Position numbers and translations under genes: made by a program | Part shown: piece after piece, positions 1 through 9,130 of the stretch | Layout of the letters: each line of letters opens with the position of its first letter | Position numbering within the stretch: the first letter of the stretch is position 1 | The notes under the pieces: generated by a model | What the model was told of the DNA's origin: nothing | What the model saw: the letters and a program-made list of their open reading frames with translations, nothing else | Databases searched by the model: none | Origin: Stutzerimonas frequens | Lineage (GTDB): Bacteria; Pseudomonadota; Gammaproteobacteria; Pseudomonadales; Pseudomonadaceae | Length of the DNA stretch: 64,000 nucleotides | Assembly (NCBI RefSeq): GCF_024448335.1 | Contig: NZ_JAMOHM010000010.1 | Coordinates: forward strand, 62,001-126,000 | Direction: 5' to 3'

Positions 1-1
1 G

Positions 2-226
2 GTGTTTGCCTTCCAAGAGGCCTTCCATGCCGTCGGGCATTACAAACCCGACGGCAAGCACGACGAGGCGCCAGGCGTTACCGGCGCCTACAAGATGCTC
101 CACGACGATGAACTGTGGGCGGCGCTGATGCCCATCATCGAGGGGCTCAAGAGCTTCGCGGGCGGTCTGGACAAGGACGCGGAAAAACCGATCACCAGGT
201 TCAGTGGCAAGCAGACCGAGCAATGA
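2..226 (+). CDS. C-terminal part of an unidentified protein (cut by window start)
   Basis: An open frame enters from the left edge and stops at TGA 224-226, giving the last 74 residues of a protein. The GTG at position 2 is simply the first in-frame start-like codon and need not be the real start. The tail is soluble, with a His/Asp-rich stretch followed by an amphipathic helix and a charged end (TRFSGKQTEQ). I do not recognise the family. The reading direction is opposite to the three-gene envelope operon that follows, and the two are separated by about 130 bases with no clear hairpin. Confidence 0.5.
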   Translation: MFAFQEAFHAVGHYKPDGKHDEAPGVTGAYKMLHDDELWAALMPIIEGLKSFAGGLDKDAEKPITRFSGKQTEQ

Positions 227-357
227 GGCGAAGCGGCTATGGCCGTTACTGGCCATTACCGCTCGAACACAAGCGAGCAGCCGGTGCTTGGTGAACGCCT
301 GCTGCTCGTTGCAGGTATGGCTGGCTGGCATTGGTACCGATCGCGGGCTGGCATCGG

Positions 358-903
358 TCAGGGGCTGGTACAGCGATACCAGCCACGATAACCGACGTGC
401 AGGCCCTGCTCCAGCTCGAATAGCATGTCGGCCTCACGCTGTTCGGCCGGCCTTGAATCGCCCCCTTCGCCCGCTGGCTCGATTCTGACCGACATACCGT
501 CACCACTCAGTGTGAAACCACCGACTTCAGCCTCATGCCCCGCAAGCTTTACCAATCGGCCATGGATCTTCACCACCCCTTGGCCGGCGTTATCGCCAGT
601 CACCTGAAAAACAGCCACGGGCTTGCTTTCCGCTGTGTAGGCGAAAGCACACCGCGGGCCTACACCCAGCACCTTCTCGATTTCGGCAGCGTCAAGCGTC
701 TGCGGATCGATGGTTGGGATGTCGGGCGTGCCCACCGCTTCACGCGCACCGACCATCTTCGGTGACGGGTCGCTCATCAGCGGCTTTTCAACACCCTCTC
801 CAGGCGCGGGATCGCCACAGGCGGCCAGCAACAGAACCGCGAGAGGCGCAAGCAATTTACAAGCGAGCGAACCCTGGCCGCTCCGGTGCAGATGAAGACG
901 CAT
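358..903 (-). CDS. Predicted lipoprotein of unknown function
   Basis: This 181-residue protein has a basic N-terminus, a hydrophobic segment and a lipobox (LLLAAC, residues 24-29), so it is probably an outer- or inner-membrane lipoprotein. The mature part begins with a Pro/Gly-rich linker and then a beta-rich domain with Cys84 and Cys178, which could pair. Its ATG overlaps the stop of the upstream DUF305 gene (TGATG), so the two are probably translationally coupled. It is the last gene of a three-gene leftward operon with a cytochrome c. I recognise no catalytic motif; a role in periplasmic metal or redox stress is only inferred from its neighbours. Confidence 0.72.
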   Translation of the reverse strand: MRLHLHRSGQGSLACKLLAPLAVLLLAACGDPAPGEGVEKPLMSDPSPKMVGAREAVGTPDIPTIDPQTLDAAEIEKVLGVGPRCAFAYTAESKPVAVFQVTGDNAGQGVVKIHGRLVKLAGHEAEVGGFTLSGDGMSVRIEPAGEGGDSRPAEQREADMLFELEQGLHVGYRGWYRCTSP

Positions 904-1361
904 CAGTCGACCCCCTCAAGTTCGTTGATCAGATACTTCATTTCCGATATTTCACGACGCTGAGCCGCAATGATCTCATCGGCCAGTTTGCGAACCCGCG
1001 GGTCGGTAATTTGCGCGCGCTCGCTGGTCATGATCGCAATCGAATGATGGGGGATCATGGCTTTCATATATTCGGCATCACCAACGGTAGCCTGGCTACG
1101 GACCAGCCAGAGCGTCAGGGCAAATACAACGACGCTGCCGATATATATAGCGATATTGATCCGCTTTTTCTGATACATGCTCAGCATGAAACTCAGCATG
1201 ATGACGGCCATGACAGCCCCCATCAACAGCGCCATCCAGGCGCGGGTCTCGCTCCAAAATACATGTTCGAATGCGTAAGTATTCAGATACATCAAGCCGA
1301 ACATGACGACTGTAGAAGTTGCGATCATGGCGGCGAAGCGCCAATAAGACATCTGCATCAT
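903..1361 (-). CDS. DUF305 family membrane protein
   Basis: This 152-residue protein has three hydrophobic helices (about residues 7-27, 37-60 and 68-89) and a C-terminal periplasmic DUF305-type four-helix segment with the typical MIPHH motif (about residues 104-108) and a following helix (IIAAQRREISEMKYLINEL). DUF305 proteins are ferritin-like in fold and often occur near copper or heavy-metal genes; their activity is poorly defined. It lies between the cytochrome c and lipoprotein genes: 10 bases after the former and overlapping the latter by one base, so the three form one operon. Membrane location and family are seen in the sequence; a metal-related role is inference. Confidence 0.85.
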   Translation of the reverse strand: MMQMSYWRFAAMIATSTVVMFGLMYLNTYAFEHVFWSETRAWMALLMGAVMAVIMLSFMLSMYQKKRINIAIYIGSVVVFALTLWLVRSQATVGDAEYMKAMIPHHSIAIMTSERAQITDPRVRKLADEIIAAQRREISEMKYLINELEGVD

Positions 1362-1371
1362 CGTTTTCCTT

Positions 1372-1914
1372 TCAGTTCCCGTGCGTACCTGATTGCTGCC
1401 CTAGCGCGGCATATTCGCTGGCAGACATACCAGGCAGCTGTTTCACGAAAGCGGCGATATTCCAGAGCTCTCCATCGTCATGCGTTTCGCCGAAAGCCGG
1501 CATCGCCGACATACGCACGCCATGCTTGATCAGCCAGAACACCTCGTTCGGCTGCCAATGTGCGGCCTCCTCGACGAGATGCGGAGGTTGCGGTAAAAGG
1601 CCTCGAGCCCACTCGGCGCGTTCCACGCCTGGGCCTGCATGGCAGTGCTGACACATCGCCTTGTAATGCTCTGCACCGGCGGCGATCTGCTCCTCGGAGA
1701 GTTCCGGCACGTCCAGGTCCTCCGCTCTGGCTGCCACTGAGTTCTCCATGGTGGTGGTCGACACCCAGCGAACAAAGGGTGAGTGATCCTGAGAAGCGGC
1801 AACGTTGTATGCGCCGGTATACGCAACTAGCAACACCAGCAAAAAAACAAACAAAGCGGCCAATACAAGCCCAACCACTAAGCCTTTTAGCAAGGAGCTC
1901 TGAGTTTTTTGCAT
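1372..1914 (-). CDS. Membrane-anchored c-type cytochrome
   Basis: This 180-residue protein has one N-terminal membrane anchor (about residues 10-32) and a single class I cytochrome c domain in the periplasm. The haem motif is CQHCH, and MSAMPAFG further on supplies the likely Met axial ligand. The final part (ELWNIAAFVKQLPGMSASEY) is typical of cbb3-type and gluconate-dehydrogenase-like cytochrome domains. It is the first gene of the leftward operon with the DUF305 protein and the lipoprotein. It probably carries electrons in the periplasm; the redox partner cannot be told from this window. Confidence 0.85.
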   Translation of the reverse strand: MQKTQSSLLKGLVVGLVLAALFVFLLVLLVAYTGAYNVAASQDHSPFVRWVSTTTMENSVAARAEDLDVPELSEEQIAAGAEHYKAMCQHCHAGPGVERAEWARGLLPQPPHLVEEAAHWQPNEVFWLIKHGVRMSAMPAFGETHDDGELWNIAAFVKQLPGMSASEYAALGQQSGTHGN

Positions 1915-2470
1915 AAGTGATTATGCCTCTAGATTAATCAGCGGCGCCTGAGGCATAGACAAAACAACACGGCGCATAGTTGCCAACAAATAGTTACCTT
2001 ACAAAAAAGTAATCTAGGCAGGTGAGGCAAAACGCTATTGGTCAGTTCTAACCGATCTTCTAGTTAGTCGGCTACCTATATTCTTGAATTATGTGCAGAC
2101 TGATCGCTGTAGGGGCTGTATTGTCTGATCGAGCGAGAGCCGGTGGCGCCTTTGGCCGTACGCTATAACCGGTGAGACTGCGATCTTTCAGAGCCAAGAC
2201 GGACGGACTGGATCATGCGTGTGCTGTTGACGACAGACGCACCATTCATCGAACTGAGCGCTTTTCAAACCGATTTTGTGGAGTACGCAGACAGCGGCAG
2301 CGGCATCGATAGAGCGCTCGGTAGCTAAGCTGGATTTTTGGTTGCCGCGGCCAGCCACTTCGAGCGCAACGATGGTTACACGCTGGCCCTGATGGCCATA
2401 CGCCGCCGACGCGAGCACTGATGATAAAAAGATCTGCCGCAAGAATTACGCAAGGGCCAAACAGCGGACA
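1915..2470. other. Intergenic stretch, possibly with a decayed small gene
   Basis: About 560 bases between the cytochrome operon and the tRNA terminator hold no intact gene I can support. Composition is less GC-rich than the flanks, especially 1920-2100, which must contain the promoter of the cytochrome operon. On the + strand an ATG at 2215 opens a frame that meets TAA at 2326 and then stays open to TGA at 2419. The second half reads like protein (ASHFERNDGYTLALMAIRRR), so this may be the remnant of a small gene broken by a nonsense change, but I recognise no family and the evidence is weak. Confidence 0.35.
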
Positions 2471-2496
2471 CAAAAAAAGCTGCCCTAGGGCAGCTT
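2471..2496 (-). terminator. Rho-independent terminator of the tRNA-Val/tRNA-Asp unit
   Basis: A perfect 20-base palindrome (AAGCTGCCCTAGGGCAGCTT, 2477-2496) is followed on the - strand by a run of seven T (complement of A 2472-2478). It lies about 40 bases past the 3' end of tRNA-Asp and fits termination of the leftward tRNA transcript. Confidence 0.85.
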
Positions 2497-2537
2497 CTCT
2501 TGTCTCATCACGTCCATAGGAAGTGAACTGAGTAATA

Positions 2538-2614
2538 TGGCGCAGCGGACGGGACTCGAACCCGCGACCCCCGGCGTGACAGGCCGGTATTCTAACCGAC
2601 TGAACTACCGCTGC
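2538..2614 (-). tRNA. tRNA-Asp (anticodon GTC)
   Basis: A 77-base cloverleaf on the - strand. The acceptor arms GCAGCGG and CCGCTGC pair, followed by G and an encoded CCA. The anticodon arm CGGCCTGTCACGCCG gives GTC (Asp), and the T-loop carries GGTTCGAGTCC. It lies 37 bases after tRNA-Val and is probably cotranscribed with it; the shared terminator is just downstream. Confidence 0.96.
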
Positions 2615-2651
2615 GCGTCGGCCGGACTTTCGTCCGAAATCTCACAAAGGT

Positions 2652-2727
2652 TGGTGGCTGATGACGGGATCGAACCGCCGACCCCCTGCGTGTGATGCAG
2701 GTGCTCTCCCAGCTGAGCTAATCAGCC
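2652..2727 (-). tRNA. tRNA-Val (anticodon CAC)
   Basis: A 76-base cloverleaf on the - strand with acceptor arms GGCTGAT and ATCAGCC, discriminator A and encoded CCA. The anticodon arm CCTGC-ATCACAC-GCAGG has T33 followed by CAC, so it should read GTG valine codons. It is the first gene of a Val-Asp tRNA transcript. Confidence 0.92.
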
Positions 2728-2981
2728 GATCGCCTTGCGAGGCGCGCAATTTACTCACCCCCCTAAGCTAAGTCAACAGCAGCATTGAATTTTTTTTACC
2801 AAAGCGTGGTCAACTGAGACTGCCGCATCGCTTTGTAACTTTGTTCGGGCACCATCCGCTCACCCGGATTGTCTGAAATTTCGGCTGCGGTATCGTCAAA
2901 ATTGATCTAGAAATGCTGTAACGCCTGACAACAGCCCCGCGCCCAGGGAACCTACAACAAGAGCGCCACGGAGTATTTCGC

Positions 2982-3617
2982 TTGCCATTGCCGGGAAAAC
3001 TGCGCAATTACCGTCAACACGTTCCACTGCTTGCCAGCATCGTGCTCCTTTGTATCTACGCCGTTTATCTGGCCACCCGGCTCGAGCAGTGGCTGGATCT
3101 GAGCCGTGCACCAGCGCCGGCAGACATCTATGAGCAGAACGTCGGCGGAGCGAGCGGACCAGACATGCAGCGGCTGGAGATCCTGTTCGGCTCGGCCGCG
3201 CCCTCCGACGCCTATGCGCCTTCGGCAGCCGCCAGCGGTTTCACCCTGCGTGGCAGCTTCGTGCACATCGAGCCAGAGCGATCGAGCGCCATCGTCCAGG
3301 TCGATGGGCAGCCACCGAAGCTGTACTGGCAGGGACAGGACCTGCAGGATGGCGTGAGCCTGCATAAGGTCTATCCCAACCATGTGGAATTGCTGCGCAA
3401 CGGCACCGTAGAGGTGCTGCATTTTCCCGAAACTCGATCGCCAGCCTACGTTCCGAACGAGCCGACCTATCAGGAAGAAACAGCAACTGGCGAACTCGCG
3501 ACGGACGAGTCGCAGCTGATGCAGCAACAGATGGACGCTTTGCGCCAGCAGCTGGAAGAAGCCGTCATCCAGCCTGACGCCGCACCCTCCAACGACCAGC
3601 CCATGGAAGACGATTGA
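2982..3617 (+). CDS. xcpP: Type II secretion protein C (GspC/XcpP)
   Basis: This inner-membrane protein of the type II secretion system links the platform to the secretin. The 211 residues show a short cytoplasmic N-terminus, one membrane helix (about residues 15-31), a periplasmic homology region (FTLRGSF, then repeated beta strands, about 85-155) and a C-terminal coiled coil (QLMQQQMDALRQQLEEA) instead of a PDZ domain, as in XcpP. The start is taken as TTG at 2982, with GGAG nine bases upstream; there is no better in-frame ATG. It ends three bases before xcpQ, so the two are one operon. The other xcp genes, which flank xcpP in P. aeruginosa, are absent here. Confidence 0.86.
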   Translation: MPLPGKLRNYRQHVPLLASIVLLCIYAVYLATRLEQWLDLSRAPAPADIYEQNVGGASGPDMQRLEILFGSAAPSDAYAPSAAASGFTLRGSFVHIEPERSSAIVQVDGQPPKLYWQGQDLQDGVSLHKVYPNHVELLRNGTVEVLHFPETRSPAYVPNEPTYQEETATGELATDESQLMQQQMDALRQQLEEAVIQPDAAPSNDQPMEDD

Positions 3618-3620
3618 CCG

Positions 3621-5561
3621 ATGCCGAAGCCTTTCTCGCGCTCACTGCTTGCCCTGCTAGCCACCGGCCTGCTGGCCGCCCCGCTGCCCTTGATCGCAGC
3701 CGAACCGGGTATCGAACCGAGTCCGAATCAGCAAGACGGCTGGACCATCAACCTCAAGGACGCCGACATCCGCGCGTTCATTGATCAGATCAGCCAGCTC
3801 AGCGGCCAGACGTTCATCGTCGATCCGCGAGTGAAGGGCCAGGTCAGCGTGGTATCCAACGCGACCCTGTCGCTGAGCGAGGTCTATCAGCTGTTCCTTT
3901 CGGTGATGGCGACGCATGGATTCAGCGTATTGACTCAAGGTGATGTCGCGCGGGTCATACCGAACGCCGAAGCCAAGGCGGAAGCCGGCGGTGGGCCGAC
4001 CGGCGGCGACCAGTTGGAGACCCGGGTAATCCAGGTGCAACACACCTCCGCCGCCGAGCTGATTCCCCTGATCCGCCCACTGGTTCCGCAGTACGGCCAT
4101 CTCGCAGCCGTTTCATCGGCCAACGCGCTGATCATCAGCGATCGCAGCGCCAATATCGCGCGCATACAGGATCTGGTCGACCAGCTCGACCAGGCCGAAA
4201 GCAACGACTACAGCGTGCTCAACCTGCGCCATGGCTGGGCGGTCGATATTGCCGAGGTCCTACGTAACGCGATGATCCGCGGCGAAGCGAAAAGTGCACC
4301 GGGCGTGCAGATCATTGCCGATTCGCGCACCAATCGACTGATCTTCATCGGCCCACGCGAGGCACGGGGCAAACTCGCCGCACTGGCTCAGTCACTCGAC
4401 ACGCCAGCCACCCGTTCGGCCAATACTCGCGTCATCCGCTTGCGCCACAACGATGCGAAATCCCTTGCCGAAACACTTGGCGACATCTCCGAAGGCCTGC
4501 AGAACCCGGACACTGGCGAGGCTGGCAGCGGTACCGGGCGGTCGCAGAACATCCTGATTCGTGCCGATGAAAGCCTGAATGCGCTGGTGCTGCTGGCCGA
4601 TCCCGAGCTGATCGGTACGCTGGAAAGCATCGTCAGGCAGCTAGACGTTCCGCGCGCGCAAGTCATGGTCGAGGCGGCCATCGTCGAAGTTTCGGGCGAC
4701 ATCACCGATGCGCTCGGCGTGCAGTGGGCCATTGACGCTCGCGGCAGTACTGGCGGCGCCGGCGGCGTAAGCTTCGGCAACACCGGCATTTCGGTCGGAA
4801 GCGTACTGAATGCGATCAATGAGAACGAAATCCCCAGCGAGCTGCCAGACGGCGCGATCATCGGCGTCGGTACGCGCAGTTTTGGTGCCCTGATCACCGC
4901 ACTGTCCTCCAACAGCAAGAGCAATCTGCTGTCGACACCCAGCCTGCTGACCCTCGACAACCAGGAAGCGGAGATCCTGGTCGGCCAGAATGTGCCATTC
5001 CAGACCGGCTCCTACACCACCGACTCGGCTGGAGCGAACAACCCGTTCACCACCATCGAGCGCCAGGATATCGGTGTGACGCTCAAGGTCACACCGCACA
5101 TCAACGAGGGGGCCACCCTGCGCCTGCAGATCGAGCAGGAAATATCGTCCATCGCCCCGAGTGCCAGTTTGACGGCACAGGCCGTCGATCTGGTGACCAA
5201 CAAGCGCTCGATCAAGAGCACCATCCTCGCCGAGGATGGCCAGGTTATCGTCCTTGGAGGCCTGATCCAGGACGACGTGACACGCACCAACGCCAAGGTA
5301 CCGCTGCTCGGTGATATCCCCCTGCTCGGCGCGCTATTCCGCTCCACGCAGGAGACTCACGTCAAACGCAACCTGATGGTCTTCCTGCGGCCGACGGTGA
5401 TACGCGATCGCGCCGGGCTCGCCGCGCTGTCCGGGAAGAAGTACAGCGATATCCGGGTGATCGAGACCGATTCGGCCAGTCCGACCATCCTTCCGGCCAA
5501 TCCTACGCAGCTGTTCGATGGCCGAGGCGAGCCCGCACCGGCCATCGATCTACGTCAGTAA
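3621..5561 (+). CDS. xcpQ: Type II secretion secretin (GspD/XcpQ)
   Basis: This is the outer-membrane channel of the type II secretion system. The 646-residue precursor has a cleavable signal peptide (cut near LIAAEP, about residue 27), an N0 domain (INLKDADIRAFIDQIS...), three N-domain repeats (about 125-390) and the C-terminal secretin domain with the typical VPLLGDIPLLGALFR signature near residues 564-578. A Gly/Ser-rich loop near 365-390 interrupts N3, as is common. Length is normal for the family. It follows xcpP by three bases, and the convergent metZ gene lies about 100 bases downstream. Confidence 0.95.
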   Translation: MPKPFSRSLLALLATGLLAAPLPLIAAEPGIEPSPNQQDGWTINLKDADIRAFIDQISQLSGQTFIVDPRVKGQVSVVSNATLSLSEVYQLFLSVMATHGFSVLTQGDVARVIPNAEAKAEAGGGPTGGDQLETRVIQVQHTSAAELIPLIRPLVPQYGHLAAVSSANALIISDRSANIARIQDLVDQLDQAESNDYSVLNLRHGWAVDIAEVLRNAMIRGEAKSAPGVQIIADSRTNRLIFIGPREARGKLAALAQSLDTPATRSANTRVIRLRHNDAKSLAETLGDISEGLQNPDTGEAGSGTGRSQNILIRADESLNALVLLADPELIGTLESIVRQLDVPRAQVMVEAAIVEVSGDITDALGVQWAIDARGSTGGAGGVSFGNTGISVGSVLNAINENEIPSELPDGAIIGVGTRSFGALITALSSNSKSNLLSTPSLLTLDNQEAEILVGQNVPFQTGSYTTDSAGANNPFTTIERQDIGVTLKVTPHINEGATLRLQIEQEISSIAPSASLTAQAVDLVTNKRSIKSTILAEDGQVIVLGGLIQDDVTRTNAKVPLLGDIPLLGALFRSTQETHVKRNLMVFLRPTVIRDRAGLAALSGKKYSDIRVIETDSASPTILPANPTQLFDGRGEPAPAIDLRQ

Positions 5562-5658
5562 CCGACGGCGCCTGGCGGCGTTGCGTGTTCAGCAGGGGAC
5601 GAGGCAACCAACCCCACAGCGGCAGTCGAACGGTGCCGCTATGGGATGGTGCGGTGGC

Positions 5659-6870
5659 TCAGAGTGCGGCCAACCCGCGGGCCAGGTCGGCCTTGAGATC
5701 GTCCACGTCTTCCAGACCCACCGCAACGCGTATCAGGCTGTCGCTGATGCCCGCGGTCGCGCGATCCTCGGCCGACAGCCGACCATGGGTGGTCGAGCCG
5801 GGATGGGTGATGGTGGTCTTGCTGTCGCCCAGGTTGGCAGTGATCGAGATCAGCCGGGTGGCGTCGATGAATCGCCAGGCGCCCGCCTTGCCTCCGGTCA
5901 CTTCGAAACTCAGCACCGCGCCGAAGCCCTTCTGCTGGCGCTTGGCCAGCTCGTGCTGTGGATGGCTCGGCAGGCCAGCGTAGAACACCCGCTCGACGCC
6001 CGGCTGCTGTTCCAGCCATTCGGCCAGTATCTGAGCGCTGGCACAATGGGCCTGCATGCGCAGGCGTAGGGTTTCCAGGCCCTTGAGAAACACCCAGGCA
6101 TTGAACGGGCTGAGCGTCGGCCCGGCGGTACGCAGGAAGCCGACGATTTCCTTCATCTGCTCGCTGCGCCCCGCAACCACACCGCCAAGGCAGCGGCCCT
6201 GGCCGTCGATGTACTTGGTCGCCGAGTGGATGACGATATCGGCCCCCAGTTTCAGCGGCTGCTGCAGCACCGGCGTGCAGAAACAGTTGTCCACCGCCAG
6301 CATAGCGCCCTTGCCGTGGCAGAGTTCCGCCAACGCAGCGATATCCACCAGCTCAGCCAGCGGATTGGATGGCGATTCGACGAACACCAGCCTGGTGTTT
6401 TCCTTGAACGCCGATTCCCATGCGGCGAAGTCGGTGAGCGGGACGTAATCGACCTGCACACCGAAGCGCTTGAAGTACTTCTCGAACAGCGAGACGGTGG
6501 CGCCGAACACGCTGCGCGAAACCAGTACATGGTCACCAGCCGAACATAGGCTCATCACGGTGGCGAGGATGGCTGCCATTCCGGAAGCGGTGGCGACGGC
6601 CTGCTCGGCGCCCTCCAGTGCGGCGATACGCTCCTCGAATGCCCGCACGGTCGGATTGGTGTAGCGCGAGTAGACGTTGCCCGGCACATCGCCGGCGAAG
6701 CGAGCAGCCGCGTCGGCAGCGCTGCGGAACACGTAACTGGAGGTGAAGAACAATGGCTCACCATGCTCGGCCTCCGGCGTGCGGCGCTGGCCGGCGCGCA
6801 CTGCGAGAGTATCGAGTCCGACCCCTTCGAGATCGCTATCGAGCCGTCCGGCTTCCCATTCAATGGTCAT
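5659..6870 (-). CDS. metZ: O-succinylhomoserine sulfhydrylase
   Basis: This PLP enzyme converts O-succinylhomoserine and sulfide to homocysteine in methionine synthesis. The 403 residues form a complete Cys/Met-metabolism fold: YSRYTNPTVRAFEERIAALE near 90-109, and the PLP lysine in SATKYIDGQGR (about residue 219). Sequence and length match MetZ of P. aeruginosa. It lies 43 bases downstream of purF in the same direction, the conserved Pseudomonas order, and is probably the last gene of the folC-purF-metZ run. Confidence 0.95.
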   Translation of the reverse strand: MTIEWEAGRLDSDLEGVGLDTLAVRAGQRRTPEAEHGEPLFFTSSYVFRSAADAAARFAGDVPGNVYSRYTNPTVRAFEERIAALEGAEQAVATASGMAAILATVMSLCSAGDHVLVSRSVFGATVSLFEKYFKRFGVQVDYVPLTDFAAWESAFKENTRLVFVESPSNPLAELVDIAALAELCHGKGAMLAVDNCFCTPVLQQPLKLGADIVIHSATKYIDGQGRCLGGVVAGRSEQMKEIVGFLRTAGPTLSPFNAWVFLKGLETLRLRMQAHCASAQILAEWLEQQPGVERVFYAGLPSHPQHELAKRQQKGFGAVLSFEVTGGKAGAWRFIDATRLISITANLGDSKTTITHPGSTTHGRLSAEDRATAGISDSLIRVAVGLEDVDDLKADLARGLAAL

Positions 6871-6913
6871 AGTCTTGCCTCAGCCGGCGCAGCTTTGCCG
6901 CGACCGGAATGGA

Positions 6914-8419
6914 TCAGTTGTTGTACAGATCGATGATCGCGCTGACCGCATTGGTCTTGGCTTTGCTCAGATCGTTGCGTGCCTGCTCGATCTTCTGCAG
7001 GTAGGCCTCGTCGATATCGCCTGTGATGTAGTTGCCGTCGAACACCGCGCAATCGAAGTTCTCGATCTTGACCTTGCCGCCGCCTACCGCATCGATCAGA
7101 TCCTCCAGATCCTGGTAGACCAGCCAGTCGGCACCGATCAGTTCGGCCACTTCCTCGGTGGTGCGGTTGTGCGCGATCAGCTCGTGGGCACTGGGCATGT
7201 CGATGCCGTAGACGTTGGGGTAGCGCACCGCCGGCGCCGCCGAGCAGAAGTAGACATTCTTCGCCCCGGCTTCGCGGGCCATCTGGATGATCTGCTTGCA
7301 AGTGGTCCCACGCACGATGGAATCGTCCACCAGCATGACGTTCTTGCCACGAAACTCCAGATCGATGGCATTAAGCTTCTGGCGCACCGACTTCTTGCGT
7401 GCAGCCTGGCCGGGCATGATGAAAGTACGGCCGATGTAGCGGTTCTTGACGAATCCTTCGCGGAACTTCACGCCGAGCCGGTTGGCCAGCTCCAGCGCCG
7501 CGGTGCGGCTGGTGTCCGGAATCGGAATGACCACATCGATGTCGTGGTCCGGACGCTCGCGCAGGATCTTGTCGGCGAGCTTCTCGCCCATGCGCAGACG
7601 CGCCTTGTACACCGACACGCCGTCCATCAGGGAGTCGGAACGCGCCAGGTAGACGTACTCGAAGATGCATGGCGCGAGCTTCGGCGCGTCCGCGCACTGG
7701 CGGGTGAACAGTTTGCCGTCAGTGGTAATGTACACCGCCTCACCCGGCGCCAGGTCGCGAATCAGGGTAAAGCCGAGCACATCGAGTGACACGCTTTCCG
7801 AAGCGATCATGTACTCGACGCCTTCGTCGGTGTGGCGCTGGCCGAAGACGATCGGGCGAATTGCATTCGGGTCGCGGAAACCGACGATGCCATAACCGGT
7901 CACCATCGCCACCACGGCGTAACCACCGCGGCAACGCTCGTGGACCTTGCTGACGGCGGCGAAGACGTCTTCTTCGGTCGGCTGCAGCTTGCCGCGCACG
8001 GCCAGTTCGTGGGCGAACACGTTGAGCAGCACCTCGGAATCTGAGCTGGTGTTCACGTGGCGCAGATCCGACTCGTAGATCTCCTTGGTCAGCTGGTCGA
8101 CGTTGGTCAGGTTGCCGTTGTGCGCCAGGGTGATGCCGTACGGCGAGTTCACATAGAACGGCTGGGCTTCGGCCGAACTGGAGCTGCCGGCTGTGGGGTA
8201 ACGGATATGGCCGATGCCCATGTTGCCAACCAGGCGCTGCATGTGGCGCTGCTGGAATACATCGCGCACCAGGCCGTTGTCCTTGCGCAGAAACAGACGA
8301 CCGTCGTGGCTGGTCACGATACCGGCTGCATCCTGGCCGCGGTGCTGCAGTACGGTAAGCGCGTCATACAGCGCCTGATTGACGTTCGACTTACCGACGA
8401 TGCCGACAATGCCACACAT
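6914..8419 (-). CDS. purF: Amidophosphoribosyltransferase
   Basis: This enzyme catalyses the first step of purine synthesis, making 5-phosphoribosylamine from PRPP and glutamine. The 501 residues begin MCGIVGIVG, so Cys2 is the glutaminase nucleophile exposed after Met removal. The C-terminal phosphoribosyltransferase half carries the PRPP loop [13 protein letters not shown] (about 362-374). There is no propeptide before Cys2, as usual in Proteobacteria. It follows cvpA, and the cvpA-purF pair is conserved from E. coli to Pseudomonas. Confidence 0.97.
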   Translation of the reverse strand: MCGIVGIVGKSNVNQALYDALTVLQHRGQDAAGIVTSHDGRLFLRKDNGLVRDVFQQRHMQRLVGNMGIGHIRYPTAGSSSSAEAQPFYVNSPYGITLAHNGNLTNVDQLTKEIYESDLRHVNTSSDSEVLLNVFAHELAVRGKLQPTEEDVFAAVSKVHERCRGGYAVVAMVTGYGIVGFRDPNAIRPIVFGQRHTDEGVEYMIASESVSLDVLGFTLIRDLAPGEAVYITTDGKLFTRQCADAPKLAPCIFEYVYLARSDSLMDGVSVYKARLRMGEKLADKILRERPDHDIDVVIPIPDTSRTAALELANRLGVKFREGFVKNRYIGRTFIMPGQAARKKSVRQKLNAIDLEFRGKNVMLVDDSIVRGTTCKQIIQMAREAGAKNVYFCSAAPAVRYPNVYGIDMPSAHELIAHNRTTEEVAELIGADWLVYQDLEDLIDAVGGGKVKIENFDCAVFDGNYITGDIDEAYLQKIEQARNDLSKAKTNAVSAIIDLYNN

Positions 8420-8487
8420 GCAAGGAACCCCTCAGTTATTACAAGCTGGCCGAATGCGCAGGCAGACCGAGCATCCGGGAAAAATAC

Positions 8488-9000
8488 TCAACCGACCGGA
8501 TTGAGCGAACCGGCGACCCACTGGCCGCTGAACCCGAGAATCAGGTTCTTCGACCAATCGGCGATCAGTAGAAAATGCGGCAGCAATGCCGATTCGCGCC
8601 ACCAGGTATCCTGCTGGACCGGTGCCAGGCTGAGCAGCCCTGCAAGCACCACCACCAACAGACCACCTCGTGCGGCGCCAAATACCATTCCGAGAAAACG
8701 ATCGGTCCCTGACAGCCCCGTCACCCTGATCAGCTCGCCGATCAGGAAATTCACCAGCGCGCCCACCAGCAGGGTCGCCACGAACAACAGGGCACACGCT
8801 GCGATAACCTGCACCGAGGGCGTGCTGATGAACTCGGCCAGATGGTGAGACAAGGCGCCGCCGAACATCCAGGCGATCACGCCGGCAACGATCCAGGTGA
8901 CCAGCGATAGCGCTTCCTTGACGAAACCACGCTTGAGACTGATCAGACTGGAAACAGCGATGACGGCAATGATGGTCCAATCGACCCAGGTGAATGCCAC
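8488..9000 (-). CDS. cvpA: CvpA family inner-membrane protein
   Basis: This protein has four hydrophobic helices and the CvpA sequence pattern (DWTIIAVIAVSSLISLKRGFV at the N-terminus). CvpA is needed for colicin V production and envelope stress tolerance in E. coli; its molecular activity is not settled. I place the start at GTG 9000 (reading VAFTWVDW), which matches the Pseudomonas homologues; an in-frame ATG at 9033 adds 11 residues but has no visible ribosome site. It sits between the SPOR gene and purF. Confidence 0.9.
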   Translation of the reverse strand: MAFTWVDWTIIAVIAVSSLISLKRGFVKEALSLVTWIVAGVIAWMFGGALSHHLAEFISTPSVQVIAACALLFVATLLVGALVNFLIGELIRVTGLSGTDRFLGMVFGAARGGLLVVVLAGLLSLAPVQQDTWWRESALLPHFLLIADWSKNLILGFSGQWVAGSLNPVG

Positions 9001-9130
9001 GATGTCTTCTACAAAGGGGGAAAGGCCGCGCATTTTAGCAGAGCGCAGGCGCCACGGGTACGCACTGGTTGCGTCAACGCTGGTGTGCTGATCGCGACAC
9101 CGATCAAACGGCGACAGGCGGCCCTACAGG

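Noticed and set aside
2188-2473. Overlapping - strand frames of 75-84 residues near the tRNA terminator
   Set aside because: They have no ribosome site and a Cys/Arg-rich composition, and the longer ones run into the terminator hairpin.
5612-5645. Inverted repeat AGCGGCA/TGCCGCT between xcpQ and metZ as a terminator
   Set aside because: Neither strand has a T-run, and the - strand arm is too close to the metZ stop to judge. Not listed as a feature.
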